Assembly: GCA_030272815.1 (NCBI GenBank)
Contig: JAJSZT010000008.1
Location: 1 to 64,000, forward strand
DNA from: Deltaproteobacteria bacterium
GTDB taxonomy: Bacteria; Desulfobacterota; Desulfobacteria; Desulfobacterales; ETH-SRB1
DNA length: 64,000 nucleotides
Reading direction: 5' to 3'
The notes under the pieces were generated by a model. That model was given only the letters and a program-made list of their open reading frames with translations, was not told where the DNA came from and did no database searches. The position numbers and the translations under genes are program-made. Shown piece by piece: positions 18,492 through 26,851 of the stretch; positions within the stretch are counted from its first letter, which is position 1; the number at the start of each line of letters is the position of its first letter.

Positions 18492-19037
18492 TCAAATATT
18501 TTTATTGACAAGCCGCGCGCTTTTAACTTCCTTAAAAGGAATAGCGACTGTTTTATCATCTAATGATATGTTTATAGTTTCTTCTGATATCCCCAACAAA
18601 ACACCTTTAAAATTTTTCTGTCCATTAATAGGAGCTATTGTTTTAATTCTTGCAACCTTTCCTCTAAATTTTTCGAAGTCGAGTTTTTTGTTTAAGGGGC
18701 GATCAGAACCTGGAGATGATACCTCAAGACTGTATGAACCGCTGCTATCAAAATGTAAATCCAGGGTATCTCTCAACTGGCGGTTGATAAACACACAATC
18801 ATCTAATGTAATTCCTCCTGGTTTATCTATATAGATACGGAGTATAATGCCCCTGCTTTCCCGTTGGTATTCAACATGTACCAGTTCCATCCCCATAGCT
18901 TCGCACAAAGGTTCAGTTAAGTCCTTAACCTTAGCAATAAATTCCTCTTTATTCTCAAGAGAAAATTTTTTTGCAGCGAATTCCGGCCCCCGGCTTTTTA
19001 TTAACTTATCTCTTTTTTTTCTTTGTAATTTCATCAT
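18492..19037 (-). CDS. rimP: Ribosome maturation factor RimP
   Basis: A 30S assembly factor (181 residues from ATG 19037; alternative ATGs at 19055 and 19034). The family signature is seen: KDLTEPLCEAMGMELVHVEY, ILRIYIDKPGGITLDDCV, SYSLEVSSPGSDRPL and the C-terminal SH3-like domain (GVLLGISEETINISLDD). The first ~30 residues are basic and unconserved and no clear ribosome binding site is present, so the start is uncertain. It is first in the rimP-nusA-infB operon, with a terminator-like hairpin 25-45 bases upstream of it. Confidence 0.93.
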   Translation of the reverse strand: MMKLQRKKRDKLIKSRGPEFAAKKFSLENKEEFIAKVKDLTEPLCEAMGMELVHVEYQRESRGIILRIYIDKPGGITLDDCVFINRQLRDTLDLHFDSSGSYSLEVSSPGSDRPLNKKLDFEKFRGKVARIKTIAPINGQKNFKGVLLGISEETINISLDDKTVAIPFKEVKSARLVNKNI

Positions 19038-19060
19038 GAAATATAACTCATACAAAAAAC

Positions 19061-19082
19061 AAAAAAACGGGCTGCCGCCCGT
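19061..19082 (-). terminator. Terminator/attenuator between tRNA-Gly and rimP
   Basis: On the minus strand a GACGGGC GGCA GCCCGTT hairpin is followed by TTTTTGTTTTTT. It would end the tRNA-Gly transcript just before rimP, or act as an attenuator if the operon is read from the tRNA promoter. Confidence 0.75.
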
Positions 19083-19238
19083 CTCCTGTCATTCAATTAG
19101 ATCCTTACGTTATGGATCGAAAAACTTTATCTGTTCATGTAAATCATCATAAGAAATAAATTAAATCCAAACCACACATAATTAGATAAAGCTTTGCCCC
19201 TAAATCATCATAAAAACGGCAAAGGCGGACTTTCTAAA

Positions 19239-19314
19239 TGGAGCGGGCAACGAGATTTGAACTCGCGACACCAAGCTTGGGAAGCTTGTACTCTACCAGC
19301 TGAGCTATGCCCGC
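19239..19314 (-). tRNA. tRNA-Gly (anticodon CCC)
   Basis: A 76-base cloverleaf on the minus strand. The acceptor GCGGGCA pairs with TGCCCGC, the discriminator is T and an encoded CCA follows. The anticodon stem is CAAGC/GCTTG with loop TTCCCAA, and the T-arm is GCGAG/CTCGT with TTCAAAT. It lies upstream of rimP in the same direction. Confidence 0.95.
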
Positions 19315-19378
19315 CTCATAAGATTTAAAAAATACGACAATAATTTTACATTGTCAACATTTTAAATTCGTTTTAAAT

Positions 19379-19726
19379 TCAGTCAAGCAAATCCCGAATT
19401 TGTTCTAGTTCTGATCGGATTTTATCGACGATATTAGTTGATAACTTTCTTTTTTTCTCTCCATATTCAGAGTTTAAGTATTTCTTGGCGCCCTTAATAG
19501 TAAATTTTTTTTCATAAAGAAGATGTTTAATTTTTAGAACGAACTCTATATCGCTCTTTCTGTAAAGCCTTTGGCCGGAGGGAGTTCTTTTGGGATTTAT
19601 TCTAGAGAATTCGTTTTCCCAGAATCTTAGAACATATGACGGAAGTGCGGCGATTTCACTGACTTCTCCTATTTTGAAATATAGTTTGTCAGGCAGTTCT
19701 TTTATATGGGCTTTATTGTTTTGCAT
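19379..19726 (-). CDS. MerR-family transcriptional regulator
   Basis: A 115-residue protein with a MerR winged helix-turn-helix: KLYFKIGEVSEIAALPSYVL, RFWENEFSRINPKRTPSGQRLYRKSDIE, then a helical part. It has a short coiled-coil end (IVDKIRSELEQIRDLLD) but no metal- or drug-binding domain. Its position directly after pheT (three-base gap) is conserved in many Desulfobacterota and other bacteria, where this small MerR protein is part of the pheST operon. What it regulates is unknown. Confidence 0.9.
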   Translation of the reverse strand: MQNNKAHIKELPDKLYFKIGEVSEIAALPSYVLRFWENEFSRINPKRTPSGQRLYRKSDIEFVLKIKHLLYEKKFTIKGAKKYLNSEYGEKKRKLSTNIVDKIRSELEQIRDLLD

Positions 19727-19729
19727 CTT

Positions 19730-22147
19730 CTATGTTGGAAGCAAAGCGTCAAATTCTTTGAGAAGCCTGTCTGTAATATTTTTATGGATATAATTTACTT
19801 CGTCATCTTCCAAGGTTTTATGTTTTGATCTGTAAGTTATTCTCAGAGATATGCTTTTTTTATTTTGAGGAATAGTATCACCTTCGAATACATCAAACAA
19901 ATATAAATTTTCAATCAGCTCCTCGCCGGATTTTCTAATGGTTTCAGGCAGTTTAGAGGATTCCAAATCTTTATCGATTATAATGGTAATATCCCTTGAA
20001 ATAGATGGAAATTTTGGAATTGGTTTTGAACGAATAGTTTCGGGTATCAAGTCAGAAATGGCCTTCAAGTCAAGTTCGAAAATGAAGGCAGCCTGTTTTA
20101 GATCAAAATTACGTAGCACTTGAGGATGTATTTCTCCGGCCAGACCTATAGGGTTTTTTTGTTGCAAAATTTGAGCTGTATGCCCGGGTCTGGTATAAGT
20201 GCATGAATTATCCGGCATGCAGGTAAATTTTATATGATCAATTTTTACTCTGTTCAGCAGTCCTTCAACCACTCCTTTTATGTCAAAAAAATCACAGCCG
20301 ATTTCTTTTGAGTACCATGAGGCATTTGTACGAGATCCTGTCCAGATGCCGGCTAACATCTCTATCTCTTCCGGCAGATTGTCTTTTTCCCTACCGATAT
20401 AAATTTTACCAACTTCAAATAGTCTCAGGCTCTTGATTTGTTGTGCTATGTTGCGATGAATTGTTTCGAGAAGGCCGGGTATCAATGATGTCCTCATAAC
20501 TGCCTGCTCCTCCGTCAAAGGGTTCAATATGTCTACCATATTTCTTCTTTGGTCAGCAGATTCAAGTCTGAGGCTATCGCAAGATAATCTATTTATAAAA
20601 CTGTAATTAATTGTTTCAGTAAATCCAAAGCCGGTCATAATTCTTTTTAGCCTGTTTCTTAACCCCAACTGTTTTTCAGGGTGTCTGGCTTTTGCTGGTA
20701 TCAGGGGGTAGGTAGTGGGTATATTATTATAGCCGGACAGGCGGGCAATTTCTTCCATAAGATCAACCGGTCTTGCTATGTCAACTCTGAAGGAAGGTGG
20801 GACAACTGCAAGCTCGTCGTTGCCAGTTTTTTCAACATTGAATTCAATTGATTTTAGTAAATTTTTGATTTCGCCTTGGTCAAAACCGGTCCCAAGAAGA
20901 CGATTTGTGTGTCCAACGTTTAGGGTTATGGGCCCTGCATTGCTAATTTTAGAATATTTATCTATAATTCCTTCAATTAAACTGCTCCCGTCGATTTCTG
21001 ACATAAGCTGGGCAGCTCTATTCAAAGCCGTAATAATACCTTCAGGGTCAACACCGCGTTCAAAACGGTGCGAGGATTCCGAGCTTATGCCAAGTTTTTT
21101 TGAAGTCTTGCGAATTCCCACAGGCGTAAAATAAGCACTTTCGATAAGAACTCTGTTGGTTGATTCCGTTACCTCGGAATTATGTCCCCCCATGATACCC
21201 GCCAGCGCGACAGGCTTTTCACCATCGCAGATCATAAGCATATCAGGGGTAAGCAAATGTTCTTTCTTGTCCAGAGTGATAAAGGTCTCACCTTTTTTTG
21301 CCTGGCGGACAACTATTCTATGATCTGACAGCCGGTCAAAATCAAATGCATGAAGAGGCTGTCCTGTTTCCATCAATACAAAATTGGTGATATCGACTAT
21401 ATTGTTTATAGGCCTTAAGCCGACTGACATTAGGCGATCTTGCAGCCAAAAAGGAGAAGGAGCAATGTTAATATCAAAAACAAGCCTTGCCGAATATCTT
21501 GGGCAAAGATCTGGTGCCTTAATTGTAATAGATGTAAGGTCAGAAATTTTATCGCTGGAATCTGAAAGTGATGTTTCGGGATATTTTATTCTGGTTTGCT
21601 GAAGGGCAGCTATTTCACGGGCTATTCCGATTATGCTTAGACAATCCGGCCTGTTAGGGGTAAGGTCGATTTCAAAGACCATGTCTGAAAGTTCAAGAGC
21701 TTTCGCTAACTTATTCCCTATCAATTGTTTTTGATCAAGAATCATGACGCCACTGCGGTCTGTGCCAAGACCAAGTTCTGCTTCGCTGCAAAGCATTCCT
21801 TCTGACAGCTCGTTTCGGATTCTTCCTTTTTCAAGTACATAACCTTCTGGGAAGCGGGTGCCTTGTAAAGCTACCGGTGCGACCATATCTTCATATATAT
21901 TTGGTGCTCCGCATACAACCCGGATGACACGGCTTCCAATATCAACGTCACATACCTTGAGCTTTTCAGCATTTGGGTGGGCTTTGATATTAAGAATGCG
22001 TCCAACAACAACGCTGTCCAGGTAATCATACCTGTCTGTAACCGAATCAACCTCAAGCCCCACCATAGTGAGTGAATTGGCAATACTACTATATGATTCC
22101 TTATCTATTGGGATATAATCATTTAGCCAGCTTAAACTAACTTTCAT
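19730..22147 (-). CDS. pheT: Phenylalanine-tRNA ligase beta subunit
   Basis: An 805-residue beta subunit of the alpha2-beta2 enzyme that charges tRNA-Phe. It has an N-terminal MKVSLSWLNDYIPI, a tRNA-binding/EMAP-like domain (VVVGRILNIKAHPNAEKLKVC), the B3/B4 editing domain, the B5 domain, the catalytic-like core and a C-terminal ferredoxin-fold anticodon-binding domain (FPSISRDITIIID). The length is normal. One base separates its ATG region from the pheS stop. Confidence 0.97.
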   Translation of the reverse strand: MKVSLSWLNDYIPIDKESYSSIANSLTMVGLEVDSVTDRYDYLDSVVVGRILNIKAHPNAEKLKVCDVDIGSRVIRVVCGAPNIYEDMVAPVALQGTRFPEGYVLEKGRIRNELSEGMLCSEAELGLGTDRSGVMILDQKQLIGNKLAKALELSDMVFEIDLTPNRPDCLSIIGIAREIAALQQTRIKYPETSLSDSSDKISDLTSITIKAPDLCPRYSARLVFDINIAPSPFWLQDRLMSVGLRPINNIVDITNFVLMETGQPLHAFDFDRLSDHRIVVRQAKKGETFITLDKKEHLLTPDMLMICDGEKPVALAGIMGGHNSEVTESTNRVLIESAYFTPVGIRKTSKKLGISSESSHRFERGVDPEGIITALNRAAQLMSEIDGSSLIEGIIDKYSKISNAGPITLNVGHTNRLLGTGFDQGEIKNLLKSIEFNVEKTGNDELAVVPPSFRVDIARPVDLMEEIARLSGYNNIPTTYPLIPAKARHPEKQLGLRNRLKRIMTGFGFTETINYSFINRLSCDSLRLESADQRRNMVDILNPLTEEQAVMRTSLIPGLLETIHRNIAQQIKSLRLFEVGKIYIGREKDNLPEEIEMLAGIWTGSRTNASWYSKEIGCDFFDIKGVVEGLLNRVKIDHIKFTCMPDNSCTYTRPGHTAQILQQKNPIGLAGEIHPQVLRNFDLKQAAFIFELDLKAISDLIPETIRSKPIPKFPSISRDITIIIDKDLESSKLPETIRKSGEELIENLYLFDVFEGDTIPQNKKSISLRITYRSKHKTLEDDEVNYIHKNITDRLLKEFDALLPT

Positions 22148-22148
22148 A

Positions 22149-23156
22149 TTAAAACTGCCTTAAAAATCTCAAATCATTTTCAAAGAATTTTCGAATGTCG
22201 TCAATTCCATATTTCAACATGGCAATACGTTCTACTCCCATGCCAAAGGCAAGTCCAGTATAACGTGTGGTATCATATCCAACGTTTTCAAATACAGCCG
22301 GATGGACCATGCCTGCACCTATAATTTCAAGCCATCCAGTGTGTGAACATACTCTGCACCCCTTGCCTCTACACATGACGCAAAGGATGTCTACCTCAGC
22401 GCTTGGTTCGGTGAAAGGAAAGAAACTTGGACGAAATCTGAGAGCTGTCTTTTTATCAAATATATGGTGGATAAAGGTTGTAAGTATTCCTTTTAGATCA
22501 CCGAAAGAAATGCCTTCATCAACCATTAAACCCTCTACCTGATGGAACATGGGTGTGTGAGTCAGGTCGGAATCACAGCGGTAAACCTTGCCAGGTGCAA
22601 TAATCCTTACAGGTGGCCTAAGTTTTTCCATTATCCTGACCTGGATTGATGATGTATGAGTTCTAAGAACTACATTATCTGAAACATAGAAAGTGTCCTG
22701 CATGTCCCTTGCAGGATGATTTTTGGGAATATTTAGAGCTTCAAAATTGTAGTGATCTGTTTCGACCTCAGGCCCTTCCGCTATATCAAACCCAATTTTT
22801 TCCAATATTTCACATATCTGCCATGTAATTTGCGTTATTGGATGTAAAGAACCCTGCTGGATTGTTCTCCCCGGCAACGAAACATCAATTTTATAATCTT
22901 TTTGTAAAGATTCTGTTTCAAGACGTTTTAACGCGAGCTTGAAAGCCTTATCTAAGCTTTTTTTTACCTCATTAGCTCTTTTCCCAACCTCTGGTCTTTT
23001 TTCCGGAGGAAGGTTTGAAATGTTTCTTAAAAAATGAGTTATTATACCTTTTCGGCCAAGATACCGGATTGAAAGAGCTTTGATGCTTTCACTATCTGTA
23101 GCGGATTTTATTTCCTTAAAGGCTTCTTCATAAATTTGTTCTATAGTTTTTGTCAC
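22149..23156 (-). CDS. pheS: Phenylalanine-tRNA ligase alpha subunit
   Basis: A 335-residue class II synthetase subunit. It has an N-terminal coiled coil, motif 2 (APGKVYRCDSDLTHTPMFHQVEG), the phenylalanine pocket and motif 3 (GLAFGMGVERIAMLKYGIDD). It lies between rplT and pheT in the conserved infC-rpmI-rplT-pheST arrangement. Confidence 0.97.
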   Translation of the reverse strand: MTKTIEQIYEEAFKEIKSATDSESIKALSIRYLGRKGIITHFLRNISNLPPEKRPEVGKRANEVKKSLDKAFKLALKRLETESLQKDYKIDVSLPGRTIQQGSLHPITQITWQICEILEKIGFDIAEGPEVETDHYNFEALNIPKNHPARDMQDTFYVSDNVVLRTHTSSIQVRIMEKLRPPVRIIAPGKVYRCDSDLTHTPMFHQVEGLMVDEGISFGDLKGILTTFIHHIFDKKTALRFRPSFFPFTEPSAEVDILCVMCRGKGCRVCSHTGWLEIIGAGMVHPAVFENVGYDTTRYTGLAFGMGVERIAMLKYGIDDIRKFFENDLRFLRQF

Positions 23157-23170
23157 TTTTTCCGCTTTCG

Positions 23171-23521
23171 CTATATTTGCTGTGAGGCAAGTTCGGCTAT
23201 CTTGGTAAATCCAGAGGGATCAGACACAGCTAATTCTGCGAGGACTTTTCGGTCAATCTCGATATCGGCGAGTTTTAATCCGTGAATAAATTTACTGTAT
23301 GATAAGTTGTTCATGCGAGCCGCTGCATTTATCCTTGCGATCCAGAGCCTTCTGAAATCACGTTTTCGCGCTTTTCGATCACGATAAGCATACATTAATG
23401 CCTTATCAACAGCATTTAAAGCTGTACGGAATAGCTTGCTGCGACCTCCACGGTAGCCTTTAGCTAATTTTAAAATTTTCTTTCTACGTCTATTTGCTTT
23501 AAAACCTCTTTTTACTCGCAT
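23171..23521 (-). CDS. rplT: 50S ribosomal protein L20
   Basis: A 116-residue L20 with the basic N-terminal arm [27 protein letters not shown] (shown in parts) and the globular [19 protein letters not shown]. It is needed for 50S assembly and classically represses the rpmI-rplT mRNA. It follows rpmI after an unusually long 259-base gap filled by a repeat element. Confidence 0.97.
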   Translation of the reverse strand: MRVKRGFKANRRRKKILKLAKGYRGGRSKLFRTALNAVDKALMYAYRDRKARKRDFRRLWIARINAAARMNNLSYSKFIHGLKLADIEIDRKVLAELAVSDPSGFTKIAELASQQI

Positions 23522-23566
23522 AGCATTACTCCTTATAATAGAACCACTTATAAACCCAATCCACTA

Positions 23567-23781
23567 ATTAGTGCCTGTCCGAAAAGTATTTTTTTTAATG
23601 CTGGCAATAGTTTCAGCTTATTTACCGATGTGAAGATTTGTGAAAAAGCTATTAGCCATTAGCGGTTAGCTCTTAGCTAAAGGCTAACTGCTAAAAGCTA
23701 ACTGCTAAAAATCTTCGATTTGAGAATAGCATCCAACTGACTATAATTTCAGTTGTTTTGAGTTTTCGTCCAGCCACTAAT
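23567..23781. repeat. Intergenic repeat element, TTAGTGCCTG family, copy 2
   Basis: About 215 bases between rpmI and rplT. The ends are ATTAGTGCCTGTCCGAAAAG and TTTTCGTCCAGCCACTAAT, inverted relative to each other. Inside is a patch of TTAGC-type units (GCTAACTGCTAAAA twice in tandem, plus inverted versions). It separates two ribosomal protein genes that are normally adjacent. Confidence 0.75.
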
Positions 23782-23978
23782 TAACCATTGGGCAGAAGCA
23801 GTTTTATCTCTTTTCTATCTGATTTGTTAATAAGCTGGCTCTTTCTTAAACACCTCTTACGCTTGGTTGTCTTTTTAGTCAAAATATGACTTGCGTTTGA
23901 TTTCGAAAATACGAATTTACCTGTACCTGTTTTTTTGAAACGCTTTGCTGCAGCTCTATTTGTCTTAATTTTTGGCAT
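23781..23978 (-). CDS. rpmI: 50S ribosomal protein L35
   Basis: A 65-residue L35 with the family pattern [20 protein letters not shown] and the [18 protein letters not shown] stretch. Its last bases (TTAACCATT on the plus strand) touch the end of the copy 2 repeat element, so the element stops at the stop codon. Confidence 0.96.
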   Translation of the reverse strand: MPKIKTNRAAAKRFKKTGTGKFVFSKSNASHILTKKTTKRKRCLRKSQLINKSDRKEIKLLLPNG

Positions 23979-24038
23979 TGTTTTTTTCCCCCCGCAAGGC
24001 TCATCTGAGCCGTAAAAATTCAGTTATTTCCAAACATA

Positions 24039-24076
24039 GATGGCGTGAGCAGCCACAGATAGCAGCTCACGCCATC
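24039..24076. terminator. Strong hairpin in the infC-rpmI gap
   Basis: The arms GATGGCGTGAGC (24039-24050) and GCTCACGCCATC (24065-24076) are perfectly complementary over 12 bp with a 14-base loop. TTTT follows on the plus strand only. On the minus strand, in the direction of the infC transcript, it is a stable stem without a good T run. It could be a processing or leader structure for rpmI-rplT. Confidence 0.6.
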
Positions 24077-24098
24077 TTTTAAAAATTACATAAAATTA

Positions 24099-24357
24099 AT
24101 TAGTGCCTGAACGAAAACTATCCAAAATTGTCATTTCGAACGGAGCGAGAAATCTTATAACACTGAAAATAGAAAATAGAAATTGGAAATTTGGCCTCAT
24201 GCTTTTGTACTGTTGATGAACGCATTCAATTTGGGGTCGAGTTTCATTTCTCCCAAATTTCTACTTTCCAATTTCAAGTTTCAAGTCGTAAACAGCTACA
24301 AGATTTCTCCCTTAGGTCTAAATGAAAAAAAAGAGGGGTTTTCGTTCGGGCACTAAT
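24099..24357. repeat. Intergenic repeat element, TTAGTGCCTG family, copy 3 (259 bp)
   Basis: It starts ATTAGTGCCTGAACGAAAAC and ends with GTTTTCGTTCGGGCACTAAT, a 20-base inverted pair with one mismatch. It contains the GAGCGAGAAATCTTATAAC-type sequence shared with copy 1 and purine-rich inverted segments. No ORF. It separates infC from rpmI. Confidence 0.85.
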
Positions 24358-24402
24358 TATATCGCTTGCAGGAGAGTAATATATCGAAATTTATTACCGC
24401 AA

Positions 24403-24942
24403 TTACTTTGGTGATAGAATCATCATCATGGTACGGCCCTCAAATTTAGGATATTGCTCTACTACTGCAATATCATCAGTTTCTTCAGCAATTTTTTCGA
24501 GCAAATTCCTGCCAAGCTCTGAAAGCGATATTTCTCGTCCCCTGAATATAACCGTAACTTTAACCTTATCCTTTTTCCCTATAAACTTTTTAATATGGCT
24601 AATCTTGATTTTCAGATCATGTTCTCCGGTCTTTGGACGTATTTTTATCTCTTTAACCTGGAATGTGCTTTGTTTCTTTTTTGCTTCCTGTTTCTTTTTG
24701 GTCTGCTCATATTTATAGCGGCCGTAGTCCATTATTTTGCATACAGGCGGGTTGGCATTAGGAGAAATTTCCACAAGATCAAGACCGAAATCACCGGCTG
24801 TCGCAAGAGCTTTATAAGTTGGTATAATACCCACCTGATTGCCGTCAGGATCAATAACTCTCACCTCTCTCGCTCTTATATTGTTATTAATATTTGTTTT
24901 GTCAAACTTGCTTGGCCTATTTGTTTTCTTCGATATAACTAT
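24403..24942 (-). CDS. infC: Translation initiation factor IF-3, probable AUA start
   Basis: IF-3 keeps the 30S and 50S subunits apart and checks the initiation codon. The family pattern is clear: IRAREVRVIDPDGNQVGI, LDLVEISPNANPPVCKIMDYGRY, the lysine-rich linker, then GEHDLKIKISHIKKFIGK and VTVIFRGREISL. A GTG-started frame at 24864 would cut off the conserved IRAREVRVI. Upstream the frame is open to a TAG. AGGAGG lies eight bases before an in-frame ATA at 24942, giving 179 residues, the normal IF-3 length. Non-AUG starts (AUU, AUA or AUC) are typical of infC and let IF-3 repress its own synthesis, so I take ATA as the start. infC leads the rpmI-rplT-pheST group, with a repeat element in the gap. 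Confidence 0.9.
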   Translation of the reverse strand: MVISKKTNRPSKFDKTNINNNIRAREVRVIDPDGNQVGIIPTYKALATAGDFGLDLVEISPNANPPVCKIMDYGRYKYEQTKKKQEAKKKQSTFQVKEIKIRPKTGEHDLKIKISHIKKFIGKKDKVKVTVIFRGREISLSELGRNLLEKIAEETDDIAVVEQYPKFEGRTMMMILSPK

Positions 24943-24945
24943 GCT

Positions 24946-24958
24946 TTTTACCTCCTAC
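24946..24958 (-). promoter_or_regulatory. Ribosome binding site that decides the infC start
   Basis: On the minus strand TAGGAGGTAAAAAGC stands immediately before ATA. No ATG, GTG or TTG lies at a working distance in any frame that gives IF-3. This favours a rare start codon. Confidence 0.75.
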
Positions 24959-25110
24959 AGCAGCGATATTTATTGATTTATTTGAGGTTAATATCAAGTT
25001 TATATTTATAACACGCTGATTTTGTTATAGCTTACTTGTTAACCTGTTAATATAAATTGAACAAATATATAACAAAATAACGAAATGCAACAAAAAAATG
25101 CAACAAAAAA

Positions 25111-25611
25111 TTACTGTCTGAGCGTATATCTGGCTAAAAGGCTGTCTTTCCAGTAAGTGTTTTTTTGATTTTCAAAATAGACCTTAAAAAGTTCCATGCT
25201 TTTATCTCGCAAAATATCAGGTATAATTTTAATTTTCCGCTCTTTGTAAAAAGGCGATAGCTTTGTCAAATCACACTTTGTACAACCTCCCATTACATCT
25301 TCGTAAGCATAAACAATTTTGCCGATGCCACTTAGAACAATGGCGCTATAACACATAAGGCATGGTTCTAAAGTACAAAAGAGTATTATTTTACTTTTAT
25401 CCGCATTTTCCTTTAGTTCGGAAAGACGTCTTAATGCAGCCATTTCCGCATGGTCAATTTCATTTGTGTAGTTTCCAGTGGTGCCCGTTCGGGTGCCGGT
25501 AACTATAATGTTGTTTTTATATGCGACTACGCAGCCAACCGGGAACTCACCTGATTCTAACGCTTTTCTTGCTTCCTCAAGCGCCTTTTCCATAAAGTAT
25601 TTATAATCCAT
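25111..25611 (-). CDS. Nucleoside/nucleotide deaminase of the CDA/TadA fold
   Basis: A 166-residue zinc deaminase with HAEMAAL (zinc ligand His and catalytic Glu) and the second motif PCLMCYSAIVLSGI (two zinc Cys). The opening MDYKYFMEKALEEARKALES and EFPVGCVVAYKNNI match the TadA/guanine-deaminase branch. The length and the central LFCTLEPCLMC fit a small-molecule deaminase or a tRNA-specific adenosine deaminase. The two cannot be separated from the sequence alone, although the C terminus is not that of a typical TadA. It lies alone between two repeat regions. Confidence 0.85.
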   Translation of the reverse strand: MDYKYFMEKALEEARKALESGEFPVGCVVAYKNNIIVTGTRTGTTGNYTNEIDHAEMAALRRLSELKENADKSKIILFCTLEPCLMCYSAIVLSGIGKIVYAYEDVMGGCTKCDLTKLSPFYKERKIKIIPDILRDKSMELFKVYFENQKNTYWKDSLLARYTLRQ

Positions 25612-25630
25612 AAATCGTAGCTACTCAGGT

Positions 25631-25825
25631 TGAGACCTTTGCAAAACGCCCCCTTTTGCCCAATTTCGGCGTCAGGCTATGTTAAGCTGTTAAGCTGATA
25701 AGCTGTTATGCCTTTTTGTCTTATTAGCTTAAGAGCCATCAGCTATAAGCTAAGCTGTATTCCTGCATTTAAAATTTTCACTTTCCTTGAACTTGAACAA
25801 AATTGAACATTTTTCAAAGGTCTCA
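25631..25825. repeat. Intergenic element with TGAGACCTTTGCAAAA termini
   Basis: About 195 bases. The ends TGAGACCTTTGCAAAA and TTTTTCAAAGGTCTCA are inverted repeats of about 15 bases with few mismatches. The interior holds small palindromes of AAGCTGTTAAGCTG type. CTCAGGTTG occurs at both outer edges and could be a target duplication. It is a MITE or insertion-sequence remnant, with no transposase visible. Confidence 0.75.
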
Positions 25826-25842
25826 GGTTGTTAGGTTTACGT

Positions 25843-26400
25843 TCAGCTTTTAATTTTGCATATGGCGTTATCACAAGAACAGCTTCCATCAACTTCATAG
25901 ACATACATAATTCTTGATTCAATTTCCGCCCTTTTTATCGGAACCGGATCAAAATGCTTGTTAGCAGTCATATTACTTAGTTCGGATCTTGAGGGTATAG
26001 ATTCAAAGCCACAGCCCATTACTTTTCCTGTTGAACCGTCCAGAATATTCGTTTCTTCGCCATTTGTTACAACAACAACAGGTACCTGATATGATGTTAT
26101 AAGTCTAGAGGCGGCCAATGTGGAGCGGTGCCTCGTTACCAAAGAACCCGGGGCATATTTAATTATCATACATACTTTTCCGGTTAAGGTAACCTTGAAA
26201 TCAACTGTAACAATAGCGCTTTTATCTGCTGCCTTTACAGGAAGGTTGCAGCGTGGTTTAATATCATTTTTATGATATCCTTTCTTTGTTACAAGTATTT
26301 TAGCTAATTTTTGTCTATACCGTTCGTCATGGGTATCTGTTATGGTTTCACCGGTTATAAAATCGACAAGTTCGCCAAGTATTAGATGATGATTGTCCAT
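25843..26400 (-). CDS. HsdR_N-like (type I restriction R subunit N-terminal) domain protein
   Basis: A 185-residue stand-alone protein similar to the N-terminal nuclease-like domain of type I restriction R subunits. It has an opening helix, then RQKLAKILVTKKGYHKNDI, TVDFKVTLTGKVCMIIKY (PD-(D/E)XK-like core), SRLITSYQVPVVVVTNGEE and a Cys-rich tail (CSCDNAICKIKS). Single-domain HsdR_N proteins of this size are common in Desulfobacterales and are not part of a restriction operon. Here too no hsdM or hsdS is near. The function is unknown. A nuclease role would be inference only. Confidence 0.75.
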   Translation of the reverse strand: MDNHHLILGELVDFITGETITDTHDERYRQKLAKILVTKKGYHKNDIKPRCNLPVKAADKSAIVTVDFKVTLTGKVCMIIKYAPGSLVTRHRSTLAASRLITSYQVPVVVVTNGEETNILDGSTGKVMGCGFESIPSRSELSNMTANKHFDPVPIKRAEIESRIMYVYEVDGSCSCDNAICKIKS

Positions 26401-26851
26401 ATTAAAGTATCAAATAATGCTAACAGTTCACGGTTTACAGTTCACGGTTCACAGTTTACGACTGTTCAAAACATAAAACTGTGAACGGTTACAAATAATG
26501 AGTGAATTATTACTTTACAATTAATTATGCCTGTGAATAATTAATATTATTATTTTATACGTTAATTTATTTTATACAAAGCTATTTTGTAACTACTCAG
26601 GTGTTTAGACTGAAGGCTATAGGCTGAAGGATCAGGTGTTTAGACTGAAGGCTATAGTCTGAAGGAAACAAATGATTCCTGAGCGTTATTCTCTATGTTT
26701 AGGACAAGATTTCCGGCCGCTTTAAGAAAATATTGGCTTCTGGGAGTCTTTTCCCTAAAAGTCTTCAGTCTTCAGCCTAACCAACTTGAGTAGTTACGCT
26801 ATTTTTATAATTAACTCAACAATAAAAGGTAGAGGATTATACTAAAAGGCT
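26401..26851. other. Gene-free stretch with GTGAACC-type repeats and one repeat element
   Basis: The first 100 bases are GTGAAC/GTTCAC-type direct and inverted repeats. An AT-rich spacer follows, then the GTAACTACTCA element listed separately, and the dgt leader (no ribosome binding site beyond a weak AGAGGA). No ORF with protein features. Confidence 0.5.
26589..26797. repeat. 209-bp element with GTAACTACTCA inverted ends and a 35-bp tandem repeat inside
   Basis: The ends are GTAACTACTCAGG and the complement ACTTGAGTAGTTAC. From 26598 to 26667 two 35-base units (CAGGTGTTTAGACTGAAGGC..) follow each other with two differences, and an inverted version (CTTCAGTCTTCAGCC) lies at about 26762-26777. 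The same GTAGCTACTCAGG end occurs at 25618-25630, so the element type is repeated in the region. Confidence 0.8.

Noticed and set aside
25843-26400. A restriction-modification system around the HsdR_N-like protein
   Set aside because: Only the single N-terminal-type domain is present, with no helicase, hsdM or hsdS in reach.
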